Origin: Lactobacillaceae bacterium
GTDB lineage: Bacteria > Bacillota > Bacilli > Lactobacillales > Lactobacillaceae
DNA length: 30,278 bases
Assembly: GCA_031282325.1 (NCBI GenBank)
Contig: JAITDY010000007.1
Location: forward strand, 1 to 30,278
Reading direction: 5' to 3'
Part shown: positions 1 to 8,039 of the stretch, piece after piece
Position numbering within the stretch: the first letter of the stretch is position 1
Layout of the letters: every line of letters starts with the position of its first letter
Notes under the pieces: generated by a model
The model's database searches: none
What the model was told of the DNA's origin: nothing
Seen by the model: the letters and a program-made list of their open reading frames with translations, nothing else
Translations under genes and position numbers: made by a program

Positions 1-128
1 TGTAAAAACGTTCGTATTGATAAATTAAAATGAAAGGATTTTCACTAACTTTTAAATAAAAAGATGTTTTTAGAAAAAGTTTGTATTACAATTGAAATAT
101 ATGTTTTAAGGAAAAGAGGTGAGCATTT

Positions 129-848
129 TTGTCAGAAGATACGCCGAAGACCTTCAAATGGATTGGTTTAACCTTTGATTGGACAACTATTATTTCCACG
201 TTGACGGCCTTCGCTGTTGTATTAGCATTGGGTATATATCTTTCTAGAAAATTAAGTATTAGACCTAATAAAAAGCAAAATCTTCTTGAATTTATAATTA
301 ATTTTACTAATGGTATTGTTAAAGATCAGATTCATGAAGAGGGTTTTAAATATAAAGCATATATATTTACATTATTTATGTTTGTGTTTATTTCAAATGA
401 AATTGGTTTATTTTTGCAATTTGGTAATGGTAGCATACAGGTTAAATCTCCGACTGCAAACCCATTAGTTACATTAACATTAGCGTTAATGAGTTTGATG
501 GTTGCACATATGGCTGGAGTTGAAAAATATGGTTTTATAGGATATTTAAAATCATATTTAAGTCCAACGCCTGCGTTATTACCAATTAATATTTTGGAAC
601 AGCTAACTAGTTTTTTAACATTAGGTATGCGACTTTATGGAAATATATTTGCAGGGGAATTATTATTGAATTTAGTTTCCGGCATGGCAATGCCTAATAA
701 TACAATTGGAAGCCCTATTGGTGTTTTAGGTGGAATTGTCCTAACGCTAATTTGGCAAGTATTCTCACTTGCTATCGGGGCTATTCAAGCATATATATTC
801 GCAACACTTACGAGTGTTTACATTTCACAAAAAATTACTGAAGAATAA
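129..848 (+). CDS. atpB: ATP synthase Fo subunit a
   Basis: Membrane subunit a of F1Fo ATP synthase, which forms the proton half-channels against the c-ring. The 239-residue product is highly hydrophobic with five or so membrane segments. The signature around LGMRLYGNI carries the essential Arg at about residue 168, and the C-terminal helix shows the usual Q-Y-F pattern (AIQAYIFATLTSVYI). The start is TTG at 129, chosen because AGAGGTGAG lies just upstream and the N-terminal sequence fits lactobacillar AtpB; there is no suitable ATG. It is the first gene of atpBEFHAGDC, with atpE 13 bases downstream. There is no atpI in the window, and I see no convincing promoter in bases 1-128, so transcription may begin further upstream. 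Confidence 0.96.
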   Translation: MSEDTPKTFKWIGLTFDWTTIISTLTAFAVVLALGIYLSRKLSIRPNKKQNLLEFIINFTNGIVKDQIHEEGFKYKAYIFTLFMFVFISNEIGLFLQFGNGSIQVKSPTANPLVTLTLALMSLMVAHMAGVEKYGFIGYLKSYLSPTPALLPINILEQLTSFLTLGMRLYGNIFAGELLLNLVSGMAMPNNTIGSPIGVLGGIVLTLIWQVFSLAIGAIQAYIFATLTSVYISQKITEE

Positions 849-861
849 GGAGTAACAAATT

Positions 862-1080
862 ATGGAAAATTATATCGGAGCTGGGATCGCACTTTTAGGG
901 GCTGCTGTTGGTGGCGGTATTGGTAATGGAATTTTAATGAGTAAACTTTTAGAAAGTATTGCTCGCCAACCAGAATTAGAAGGACGTTTACGTACAAATA
1001 TGTTTATTGCCATGGCCTTAGTTGAGGCGGTGCCAATTATTGTTGTTGCACTATCATTCTTGCTAATTAACGCAAAATAA
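862..1080 (+). CDS. atpE: ATP synthase Fo subunit c
   Basis: Proteolipid subunit c of the Fo rotor ring. It has 72 residues in two transmembrane helices joined by the polar loop RQPE. The first helix has the glycine-rich pattern GAAVGGGIGNG and the second carries the ion-binding carboxylate at Glu55 in ALVEAVPII. Glu55 is followed by Ala, not Ser or Thr, so the Na+-binding signature is absent and proton coupling is expected, as in other lactic acid bacteria where the enzyme mainly pumps protons out. A strong AAGGAG precedes the ATG, which fits the high c-subunit stoichiometry. Confidence 0.97.
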   Translation: MENYIGAGIALLGAAVGGGIGNGILMSKLLESIARQPELEGRLRTNMFIAMALVEAVPIIVVALSFLLINAK

Positions 1081-1090
1081 GGAGAAATTA

Positions 1091-1603
1091 ATGAATACTA
1101 CTGGAATCATTGCAACGACCATACCAGAAGGCTCAGCATTATTTCTATTAGTGTCTTTTATCATTCTTCTTGCTTTAATGAAAAAATTTGTATTTGGTCC
1201 AGTTCAAGATATGATGGACAAACGTGCTCAACAAATTAATGATGATCTTGATAATGCAATTCAGACAAAAGAAAATGCCTTAAAAGATCAAGAACAAATT
1301 AAATTTAACCTACAAGAATCTCAAAAGCAAGCCGCGGAATTATTGAATAACGCACGAATTAATGCTGAAAAAGAATCTTCAAATCTTATAGGTATCGCAC
1401 AAGCACGCGCTAATGATATTAATCGTCAAGCTCGATTAGATGCAAATCAAATTAAAGAAGATGCGTTGAATCAGGCCAAAAATGAAATAGCTGACTTGAG
1501 TTTGAAAATAGCAAGTCAAATAGTTAATAAAGAACTTAATGAAAGAACACACCAAAAATTAATTGATGATTTTATTTCCGAAGTTTCAAGTAAGGGGAAA
1601 TAA
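1091..1603 (+). CDS. atpF: ATP synthase Fo subunit b
   Basis: Peripheral stalk subunit b, linking the membrane sector to F1. It has 170 residues: an N-terminal membrane helix (about residues 12-35) followed by a long, charged, Ala/Gln/Lys-rich helical region (about 40-165) typical of the right-handed coiled coil of b dimers. The motif FVFGPVQDMMDKRAQQI after the membrane helix matches the family (F-x-P-[IVL]-x-x-x-x-x-x-R). AAGGAG sits 6 bases before the ATG. It lies between atpE and atpH in the conserved order. Confidence 0.95.
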   Translation: MNTTGIIATTIPEGSALFLLVSFIILLALMKKFVFGPVQDMMDKRAQQINDDLDNAIQTKENALKDQEQIKFNLQESQKQAAELLNNARINAEKESSNLIGIAQARANDINRQARLDANQIKEDALNQAKNEIADLSLKIASQIVNKELNERTHQKLIDDFISEVSSKGK

Positions 1604-1609
1604 TTCATT

Positions 1610-2164
1610 ATGGCAATTAATGACAATCGCATCGTTAATAATTATGCAAGGGCTATATTTGATGTTTCCGGAAAAGATACACCAACAGTTTTAGCTGAAC
1701 TTATTGAAATTGAAAAAGTCTTTGAAAGTAATAAAAAATTAGCTAGTACACTTGATGATGTTTCAGTTACCAGTAGGGAACAAAAGGAATTTATTAAAAC
1801 CATTTCAAATGGAACAAATAAAATTACTAAAAATTTTTTATTAACTATTGCTGATAACAGACACTTTTATTTAGTTGAAAAAATAACCAATAAATTAAAT
1901 GAACTTGTAAATAAATCAAATCATCAAAGTATTGTAACGGCAATTACTGCTGTTTCATTAACCAAAACGCAAATAACAAAAATTAAAACTATTGCAAAAA
2001 ATAAATTTAATTTAGAACATGTGGAATTAAAAAATGAAATTGATCCCACTATTATTGGTGGTGTTGTTTTGCGCTCTGGCAGTAAAACAATTGATGGTTC
2101 TATTAAAAATAAAATATCTAAAATTGAATATCAAATTAAGACAGATAAAGAAAGGAGCAACTAA
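1610..2164 (+). CDS. atpH: ATP synthase F1 subunit delta
   Basis: Delta (OSCP-like) subunit, which attaches the peripheral stalk to the top of F1. The 184-residue product starts with the family pattern NNYARAIFDV and ends with the conserved block around EIDPTIIGGVVLRSGSKTIDGSIKNKI (here residues ~148-174). Sequence between these is fast-evolving, Lys/Asn-rich and poorly conserved, as usual for delta. Its TAA overlaps the atpA ATG by one base (TAATG), implying translational coupling to atpA. Confidence 0.94.
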   Translation: MAINDNRIVNNYARAIFDVSGKDTPTVLAELIEIEKVFESNKKLASTLDDVSVTSREQKEFIKTISNGTNKITKNFLLTIADNRHFYLVEKITNKLNELVNKSNHQSIVTAITAVSLTKTQITKIKTIAKNKFNLEHVELKNEIDPTIIGGVVLRSGSKTIDGSIKNKISKIEYQIKTDKERSN

Positions 2165-3732
2165 TGGCAATTAAATCAGATCAAATTAGTTCATTGATAA
2201 AAAAGCAATTAGAAAAATATGATGCTTCATTAAAAATAGATGAAGTTGGTATTGTCACATATGTTGGTGATGGTGTTGCGCGTGCGAGCGGGCTTGCCAA
2301 CGCAATGAGTGGCGAACTAGTTGTGTTTGAAAATGGCTCATATGGATTAGCTCAAAATCTAGAAGAAAGCGAAATCGGTATAGTTGTTCTTGGAAATTAT
2401 GACAGCATAAGACAAGGGGACAGTGTCTCAAGGACTGGAAGAATTATGGAAGTTCCAGTTGGTGAAGCCATGATTGGCCGAGTTGTAAACGCTTTAGGCG
2501 AACCAATCGATGGAAATGGACCGATAAAAACTAAAGAAACTAGACCAGTTGAGCACAAAGCTTCTGGAGTAATGGAACGTAAAAGTGTCTCAGTGCCTTT
2601 ACAAACAGGTATTAAAGTTATTGATGCCCTTGTTCCAATTGGAAGGGGTCAACGTGAATTAATTATCGGAGATAGAAAAACTGGAAAAACTAGTTTAGCG
2701 ATCGATACTATCTTAAATCAAAAAGATCAAGATGTAATTGTTATCTATGTTGCAATTGGACAAAAAGATTCTACAGTTCGTACTCAAGTTGAAACGCTAA
2801 AAGAAATGGGTGCGATGGATTATACGATTGTAGTTAATGCAGGTCCATCCGAACCATCTCCAATGCTATATCTGGCACCATATGTCGGGGCTGCAATTGG
2901 AGAATACTTTATGTATAACGGTAAAAATGTTTTGATTGTTTATGATGATTTAAGTAAACAAGCAACAGCATATCGTGAGTTGTCCTTAATTTTGCGTCGT
3001 CCACCGGGTCGCGAAGCTTACCCGGGTGATGTTTTTTATCTTCATTCGCGTTTGTTGGAAAGAGCTGCACGCTTGAGTGATGAATTAGGTGGTGGCTCAA
3101 TGACAGCCCTACCAATCATTGAAACACAAGCAGGTGATGTGTCTGCATATATCCCCACTAATGTTATTTCTATTACTGATGGACAGATATTTTTGGATGC
3201 AGATCAATTTTATTCAGGAAATCGACCTGCAATTGATGCTGGTACTTCAGTATCACGTGTTGGTGGTGATGCTCAAATTAAAGCAATGAAAAAAGTTTCT
3301 GGAACCTTAAGATTGGATTTGGCTTCCTTTAAAGAACTAGAAGCGTTTGCTCAATTTGGATCTGATTTAGATTCAGCAACCCAAGCTAAATTAGCTCGTG
3401 GCCGTAGAACTGTAGAAATTTTAAATCAGCCATTGCACAAGCCAATGCCGGTTGAACAGCAAGTGCTGGTATTATATGCTTTAACACACGGATTTATTGA
3501 TGATATTGCAATTGATGATATCCAACGTTTTCAAAACGAACTTAATGATTTTGTTTCTTCGAATAAGACGTATAAAGCTATTTTTCATGAAATCGTTGTA
3601 ACTGGCGATTTACCAGATACTAAGTTAATGGATAAAGCAATTACAGAATTTAAAAGTCATTTTGTAAAAAAGGTTGAGCCAACTGATTATATAAAGATAA
3701 AGCCCACAGAAACCATTCAAGGAAGTAAGTAA
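2164..3732 (+). CDS. atpA: ATP synthase F1 subunit alpha
   Basis: Non-catalytic nucleotide-binding alpha subunit of F1. The 522 residues include an N-terminal beta-barrel (about 25-95), the P-loop GDRKTGKT at residues 169-176, and the signature region around PAIDAGTSVSRVGG, where the Arg finger resides. Length is slightly above the usual ~503-510 because of a Lys/Thr-rich C-terminal tail. It is translationally coupled to atpH upstream and atpG downstream (TAATG at both junctions). A 68-codon reverse-strand ORF at 2909-3115 is a shadow. Confidence 0.98.
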   Translation: MAIKSDQISSLIKKQLEKYDASLKIDEVGIVTYVGDGVARASGLANAMSGELVVFENGSYGLAQNLEESEIGIVVLGNYDSIRQGDSVSRTGRIMEVPVGEAMIGRVVNALGEPIDGNGPIKTKETRPVEHKASGVMERKSVSVPLQTGIKVIDALVPIGRGQRELIIGDRKTGKTSLAIDTILNQKDQDVIVIYVAIGQKDSTVRTQVETLKEMGAMDYTIVVNAGPSEPSPMLYLAPYVGAAIGEYFMYNGKNVLIVYDDLSKQATAYRELSLILRRPPGREAYPGDVFYLHSRLLERAARLSDELGGGSMTALPIIETQAGDVSAYIPTNVISITDGQIFLDADQFYSGNRPAIDAGTSVSRVGGDAQIKAMKKVSGTLRLDLASFKELEAFAQFGSDLDSATQAKLARGRRTVEILNQPLHKPMPVEQQVLVLYALTHGFIDDIAIDDIQRFQNELNDFVSSNKTYKAIFHEIVVTGDLPDTKLMDKAITEFKSHFVKKVEPTDYIKIKPTETIQGSK

Positions 3733-4637
3733 TGGCTAATTTGCAAGATATAAAAAGAAGGATAGATTCAATTAAAAAAACTAGCCAAATAACCAGTGCA
3801 ATGCAAATGGTTTCTACTAGTAAATTAAGTCAAATCCAGCGTCATACTTCTGGCTATATTCAGTATGCAAATCGTGTTGAAGCAATTGTAGGCCATTTAG
3901 TTGAAACCAATGACTTATTTTATGGAAAAAATAATGAAGTCCCTTTTCTTGCTAAAAGAGAAGTTAAAAAAATAGGTATTTTAGTTATAACTTCTGATAG
4001 AGGTCTTGTTGGCGGATATAATAACCAAATCATCAAACAAACAGATCAATTGATTAATAATTTGAAATTATCAACAAAAAATACTGTTATTTTTGCTTTA
4101 GGTGGGAAAGGTGCAGACTATTACGCAAAAAAAGGTTATCAAATTGCATTTGAAGATAGAGATATTACCGATGTACCGAAATTTACAGAAGTAATGGATA
4201 TTGTTAAATCAATTACAGAACAATTCGCAGCAGAAAAATTTGACGAAATGTATATGACTTATAATCATTATAAAAATCGTCTTACTAATGAATTTAAGAG
4301 TCAAAAAATTCTACCAATTTCTCCTGAAAATTTTCAACGTGATGAAAACGGAGAATTAGTTCATCAAAATAATTTCCATTTAGATTATGATTTTGATACT
4401 GATACAACTAAATTACTCCAATCACTTCTTCCTCAGTTTGCGCAAAGTTTGATATATGGAGCGATTTTAGATGCTAAAACTGCTGAGCATTCTGCAAGTT
4501 CTACAGCAATGAAAGCCGCTAGTGACAATGCTAAAAATTTAATTTCAACACTGAATTTAAAATATAATCGTGCGCGTCAAGCTGCAATCACGACTGAAAT
4601 TACAGAAATAACTGGCGGAATGGCCGCATTAAATTAA
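3732..4637 (+). CDS. atpG: ATP synthase F1 subunit gamma
   Basis: Central rotor shaft of F1. The 301-residue product opens with the classic DIKRRIDSIKKTSQITSAM helix and closes with the matching C-terminal helix (ITTEITEITGGMAALN), the two long helices forming the coiled coil inside the alpha3beta3 ring. The Rossmann-like middle domain holds VITSDRGLVGGYN. The length is near the family norm of about 285-310. ATG overlaps the atpA stop; atpD follows after 12 bases with its own Shine-Dalgarno. Confidence 0.96.
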   Translation: MANLQDIKRRIDSIKKTSQITSAMQMVSTSKLSQIQRHTSGYIQYANRVEAIVGHLVETNDLFYGKNNEVPFLAKREVKKIGILVITSDRGLVGGYNNQIIKQTDQLINNLKLSTKNTVIFALGGKGADYYAKKGYQIAFEDRDITDVPKFTEVMDIVKSITEQFAAEKFDEMYMTYNHYKNRLTNEFKSQKILPISPENFQRDENGELVHQNNFHLDYDFDTDTTKLLQSLLPQFAQSLIYGAILDAKTAEHSASSTAMKAASDNAKNLISTLNLKYNRARQAAITTEITEITGGMAALN

Positions 4638-4649
4638 GGAGCTTATTAT

Positions 4650-6158
4650 ATGGTGGAGAAAACTACAAAAAACAAAGTAACATCAACCGAAAAAAATGTT
4701 GTTAAAAAAGTTACAAAAAGAAAAACTTCTGTATCACCAAAAAAGATAGTTGCTGATAAGAGAAATATTGGATCTATTATTCAAATCATCGGACCAGTTG
4801 TTGATGTTCAATTTGATGAAAATCAAATTTTGCCAGATATCAATAATGCATTATTAGTTACGAAAGAGGATAATACTACTCTTACACTTGAAGCTACGAT
4901 TGCACTTGGTGACGGAGTTATTAGAACTATTTCAATGGATTCAACTGATGGTTTAGTTCGCGGTACACAAGTAATTGATACAGGGGCACCTATTCAAGTT
5001 CCAGTTGGTCAAGCAACCTTGGGACGTGTTTTTAACGTTTTAGGTGAACCTGTAGATATGGGCGGAGAAATACCGGCTAGCGTAAAACGCAATCCGATTC
5101 ATCGCCAAGCTCCAAAATATGATGAACTAGCAACTTCAGCAGAAGTTTTAGAAACTGGTATTAAAGTTATTGATTTACTAGAGCCATATCTAAAAGGCGG
5201 CAAAACTGGTTTATTTGGAGGAGCTGGTGTTGGAAAAACGGTTCTTATCCAAGAGTTAATTCATAATATCGCACAAGGACATAATGGTATTTCTGTTTTT
5301 ACAGGAGTTGGCGAAAGAACTCGTGAAGGAAATGATATGTATCACGAGATGGAAGAATCAGGAGTTTTAAAGAATACCGCAATGGTGTACGGACAAATGA
5401 ATGAATCTCCCGGAGCTAGAATGCGAGTTGCACTAACAGGACTTACAATGGCTGAAAGTTTCCGAGATCAAGAAAATAAAGATGTTCTTTTATTTATTGA
5501 TAATATTTTTCGTTTTACTCAAGCTGGATCTGAAGTTTCAGCTTTGTTAGGTCGTATTCCATCTGCCGTTGGTTATCAACCAACATTGGCTTCAGAAATG
5601 GGCCAATTGCAAGAAAGAATTACGTCTACTAAAAAAGGTTCTGTTACTTCTATACAAGCTGTCTATGTTCCAGCTGATGATTATACCGATCCTGCTCCTG
5701 CAACTACATTCGCTCATTTGGATGCAACTACTAATTTGGAACGTTCATATGCTCAGCAAGGAATTTACCCAGCAGTTGATCCATTAGCCTCTACTTCAAG
5801 TGCTTTAACTCCTGAAATTGTCGGACAAGAACATTATCAAGTAGCTGTGGAAGTTCAAAGAGTTTTACAGAGATATAAAGAGCTTCAAGACATCATCTCC
5901 ATTTTAGGAATGGATGAACTATCTGACGAAGAAAAAATTACAGTGTCACGTGCACGTCGAATTCAATTTTTCTTAAGTCAACCATTTTCTGTTGCTGAAC
6001 AATTTACGGGAATTAAAGGTCAATATGTTCCTGTTGCAGATACGGTACGTGGATTTAAAGAAATTTTAGAAGGTAAATACGACAATTTGCCTGAAGAAGC
6101 ATTTAGAAATGTTGGAACAATTGAACAAGCGGTAGAAAAAGCAAAAACGATAAAATAA
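4650..6158 (+). CDS. atpD: ATP synthase F1 catalytic subunit beta, with N-terminal extension
   Basis: Catalytic subunit of F1. The P-loop GGAGVGKT is at residues 190-197, the catalytic Glu at about 222 (GVGERTREG), and the DELSDEE loop near residue 430 is present. Usual AtpD is about 465-475 residues; this one is 502 because about 38 residues precede the first beta strand (GSIIQIIGPVVDVQF). That extension has 11 Lys and 2 Arg among the first 38 residues and no predicted membrane or export signal. AAGGAG lies 8 bases before the ATG. The only other possible start before the core is the GTG at codon 2, so the extension is very likely translated. It is coupled to atpC by TAATG. Confidence 0.96.
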   Translation: MVEKTTKNKVTSTEKNVVKKVTKRKTSVSPKKIVADKRNIGSIIQIIGPVVDVQFDENQILPDINNALLVTKEDNTTLTLEATIALGDGVIRTISMDSTDGLVRGTQVIDTGAPIQVPVGQATLGRVFNVLGEPVDMGGEIPASVKRNPIHRQAPKYDELATSAEVLETGIKVIDLLEPYLKGGKTGLFGGAGVGKTVLIQELIHNIAQGHNGISVFTGVGERTREGNDMYHEMEESGVLKNTAMVYGQMNESPGARMRVALTGLTMAESFRDQENKDVLLFIDNIFRFTQAGSEVSALLGRIPSAVGYQPTLASEMGQLQERITSTKKGSVTSIQAVYVPADDYTDPAPATTFAHLDATTNLERSYAQQGIYPAVDPLASTSSALTPEIVGQEHYQVAVEVQRVLQRYKELQDIISILGMDELSDEEKITVSRARRIQFFLSQPFSVAEQFTGIKGQYVPVADTVRGFKEILEGKYDNLPEEAFRNVGTIEQAVEKAKTIK

Positions 6159-6589
6159 TGGCTGAACAAACAATCACAAAAACAAATGTATTTTCCGTCA
6201 ATATTGTTACTCCTGATGGAAATGTATTTAATAATGAAAATGTTTTACTTGCTGTGTTAAACACTCAGAATGGCGAGTTAGGAATTATGGCAAATAGAAT
6301 CCCAGTTATAGCTGCCTTAAAAATTGATCGAGCAAAGTTTCAAATTCAAGGCCAAAAAGACTATGAAACATTCGCTGTTAATGGTGGCTTTGCTGAGTTT
6401 TCTGATAATATTTTATCAATTGTTGCACCCAGCGCTGAAAATTCAAAAACCATTGACGTTCATAGAGCTGACGTTGCTAAAAGTCGCGCTGAACAACGCG
6501 TAAATGCAGCTAAAACCGCTGATGAGCGTCGACGAGCTGAAGTAGCGTTAGCACGTGCGATTAATCGTATCAATACTTCTAAAATATAA
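6158..6589 (+). CDS. atpC: ATP synthase F1 subunit epsilon
   Basis: Epsilon subunit of the rotor, with an N-terminal beta-sandwich (about residues 10-90, including the conserved GELGIMANRIPVIAAL stretch) and a C-terminal helical hairpin (about 92-140, Ala/Arg-rich) that can inhibit ATP hydrolysis. The 143-residue length matches lactobacillar AtpC. It is the last gene of the operon and is followed within 10 bases by a strong terminator. Confidence 0.95.
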   Translation: MAEQTITKTNVFSVNIVTPDGNVFNNENVLLAVLNTQNGELGIMANRIPVIAALKIDRAKFQIQGQKDYETFAVNGGFAEFSDNILSIVAPSAENSKTIDVHRADVAKSRAEQRVNAAKTADERRRAEVALARAINRINTSKI

Positions 6590-6595
6590 TTTACT

Positions 6596-6625
6596 AAAAA
6601 TCACTCATATTTGAAGTGATTTTTT
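6596..6625 (+). terminator. Rho-independent terminator of the atp operon
   Basis: AAAATCACT (6597-6605) pairs with AGTGATTTT (6615-6623) across a 9-base loop, followed by a run of T. It sits directly after the atpC stop. Confidence 0.9.
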
Positions 6626-6641
6626 AATATACAATGATTTT

Positions 6642-6671
6642 TTGATAATTTAAATAAAATATGCATATAAT
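6642..6671 (+). promoter_or_regulatory. trxB promoter, probably giving a leaderless mRNA
   Basis: TTGATA (6642-6647) and TATAAT (6666-6671) are separated by 18 bases. The trxB ATG starts at 6678, only 6 bases after the -10 box, which is where transcription should begin, and there is no Shine-Dalgarno. The mRNA therefore probably starts at or within a base of the start codon. Confidence 0.75.
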
Positions 6672-6677
6672 GAAATT

Positions 6678-7598
6678 ATGCAAGAATACGATGTAATAGT
6701 TATTGGTGCTGGTCCTGCTGGGCTAACTGCAACGTCTTACGCCTCACGTTCTAATTTAAAAGTGCTTGTTTTAGATAAGGGTATCTATGGCGGGCAAATG
6801 AATGATACTGCTGAGATTGAAAACTATACTGGATTTAATTCAGTATTAGGTGCTGATTTATCAGAAAAAATGTATCAATCTAGCATGCAATTTGGTGCAG
6901 AATATTTGTATGGAAAAGTTATTGAAGTTATCAATGAAGGAAAATATAAAATTATCAAAACTGATATTGGTGATTTTAAGGCCCTTGTAGTTGTAATTGC
7001 TTCGGGAGCTACTCATGCACGATTAGATGTTGATGGAGAAGAAAAATATGCAGGTAGAGGTGTTTCTTATTGCGCAGTTTGCGATGGATCTTTTTTCAAG
7101 GATGAAAATATTGTTGTAGTTGGTGGTGGTGATTCAGCTATTGAAGAAGCAGTATACCTTTCCAATTTAGTTAAAAAAGTTACGATTATTCATCGAAGAG
7201 ATAAGTTAAAAGCGACTTCATTATTACAAGAACGAGCTTTTTCTAATCCTAAAATTGAATTTAATTGGAATAAAGTTGTCAAAAAAATAACAGGTGACAG
7301 TAATAAAGTTACTGCAGTTATTCTAGAAGATACTAAGAAGGGAACGGAAACTGAAATCAAGACAAAAGGAACTTTTATTTATGTTGGAATTAAAGCTAAT
7401 ACACAAGGATTAGATAAATTAAAAATTACTAACAGCGAAGGTTTTATTAAAACAAACAGTAATATGGAAACAAGTATTCCAGGTATTTTTGCAGTAGGTG
7501 ACGTTCGTGAAAATTCTATTCGTCAAATTGCAAGTGCAGTTGGCGATGGATCTATCGCGGGTAAATTATTGTTTGAATACATACAAGGAATTGTTTAA
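6678..7598 (+). CDS. trxB: Thioredoxin-disulfide reductase
   Basis: NADPH-dependent flavoenzyme that reduces thioredoxin in the cytosol. The 306-residue product has the FAD motif GAGPAG at residues 10-15, the redox pair C132-A-V-C135 followed by DGSFF, the NADPH-binding GGGDSAIEEA motif near 148, and the C-terminal FAD motif GIFAVGDVR. Length and layout are those of low-molecular-weight TrxB. The start ATG matches the family N terminus (QEYDVIVIGAGPAG) yet has no Shine-Dalgarno and lies 6 bases from a -10 box. It precedes rapZ, as in other Firmicutes where trxB is near yvcJ-yvcK-whiA. Confidence 0.95.
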   Translation: MQEYDVIVIGAGPAGLTATSYASRSNLKVLVLDKGIYGGQMNDTAEIENYTGFNSVLGADLSEKMYQSSMQFGAEYLYGKVIEVINEGKYKIIKTDIGDFKALVVVIASGATHARLDVDGEEKYAGRGVSYCAVCDGSFFKDENIVVVGGGDSAIEEAVYLSNLVKKVTIIHRRDKLKATSLLQERAFSNPKIEFNWNKVVKKITGDSNKVTAVILEDTKKGTETEIKTKGTFIYVGIKANTQGLDKLKITNSEGFIKTNSNMETSIPGIFAVGDVRENSIRQIASAVGDGSIAGKLLFEYIQGIV

Positions 7599-7604
7599 TA
7601 AAGT

Positions 7605-7610
7605 TATAAT
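7605..7610 (+). promoter_or_regulatory. Possible -10 box directly upstream of the RapZ-domain gene
   Basis: A perfect TATAAT ends 6 bases before the ATG at 7617, the same geometry as at trxB. No good -35 box is visible (TACAAG at 7582-7587 with a 17-base spacer matches poorly). It may support a leaderless transcript in addition to read-through from trxB. Confidence 0.45.
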
Positions 7611-7616
7611 ACTTAT

Positions 7617-8039
7617 ATGTCAATTGATAAAATAACAGTTGAAATAATAAGCTTTGGTTATCGGTATAATCAAATGCCAGAAGCAAACCTAGTTTTTGAT
7701 ACCCGTTTTTTAAAAAATCCGCATTGGGATCCGAAAATGAAATTTAAAACAGGTTTAGATAAAGACGTCTTTGATTACGTTTTTAGCATAGACGGTGCGA
7801 ATGAAACATATGAAGCATATTTAAATGCAATTAAAGTATCCCTACCTTTATTTCAAAAAAAAGCTGAATTAAAACAAGAAATAAACAAAAAAATTATTAT
7901 TGCTTTTGGTTGTACGGGTGGGCAACATCGTTCTGTTGCTTATGCCCAGCGATTAGCTAATGATTTAACAAAAGATGGTTATAAAGTTGTTGTTAATCAT
8001 CGCGATTTGCAAAAAACTTTGGAGCTGAATAATGGTTGA
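7617..8039 (+). CDS. rapZ: Stand-alone C-terminal domain of RapZ/YvcJ
   Basis: Matches only the C-terminal half of RapZ (YvcJ in Bacillus). Visible family blocks are SFGYRYNQMPEANLVFDTRF (residues 12-31), NPHWDPKMK, TGLDKDV, and the diagnostic GCTGGQHRS at 98-106, then HRD near 128. The family is about 285-300 residues; this protein has 140 and lacks the N-terminal P-loop NTPase domain. It is not a simple frameshift, because trxB ends 18 bases upstream and leaves no room for the missing half. In E. coli the RapZ C-terminal domain binds small RNAs and glucosamine-6-phosphate (established); a similar sensing role here is inference. The gene overlaps yvcK by 8 bases. No Shine-Dalgarno is seen. 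Confidence 0.88.
   Translation: MSIDKITVEIISFGYRYNQMPEANLVFDTRFLKNPHWDPKMKFKTGLDKDVFDYVFSIDGANETYEAYLNAIKVSLPLFQKKAELKQEINKKIIIAFGCTGGQHRSVAYAQRLANDLTKDGYKVVVNHRDLQKTLELNNG

Noticed and set aside
1..128. Promoter for the atp operon
   Set aside because: TTGATA at 17-22 and TTGTAT at 81-86 have no matching -10 at suitable spacing, so I do not call one.
2909..3115. Reverse-strand ORFs inside atpA, the GH1 gene, IIC, ptsI, the glycosyltransferase, glmS and the second GH1 gene
   Set aside because: They lie fully opposite well-supported genes, lack ribosome sites and show no family features.
5569..5787. 72-codon forward ORF in another frame of atpD, and one at 17307-17510 inside the flippase-like gene
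   Set aside because: Frame shadows of conserved genes without their own ribosome sites.
7617..8039. Reading the short RapZ as a frameshifted pseudogene
   Set aside because: Only 18 bases separate it from trxB, the remaining domain is complete with all motifs, and it keeps coupling with yvcK.
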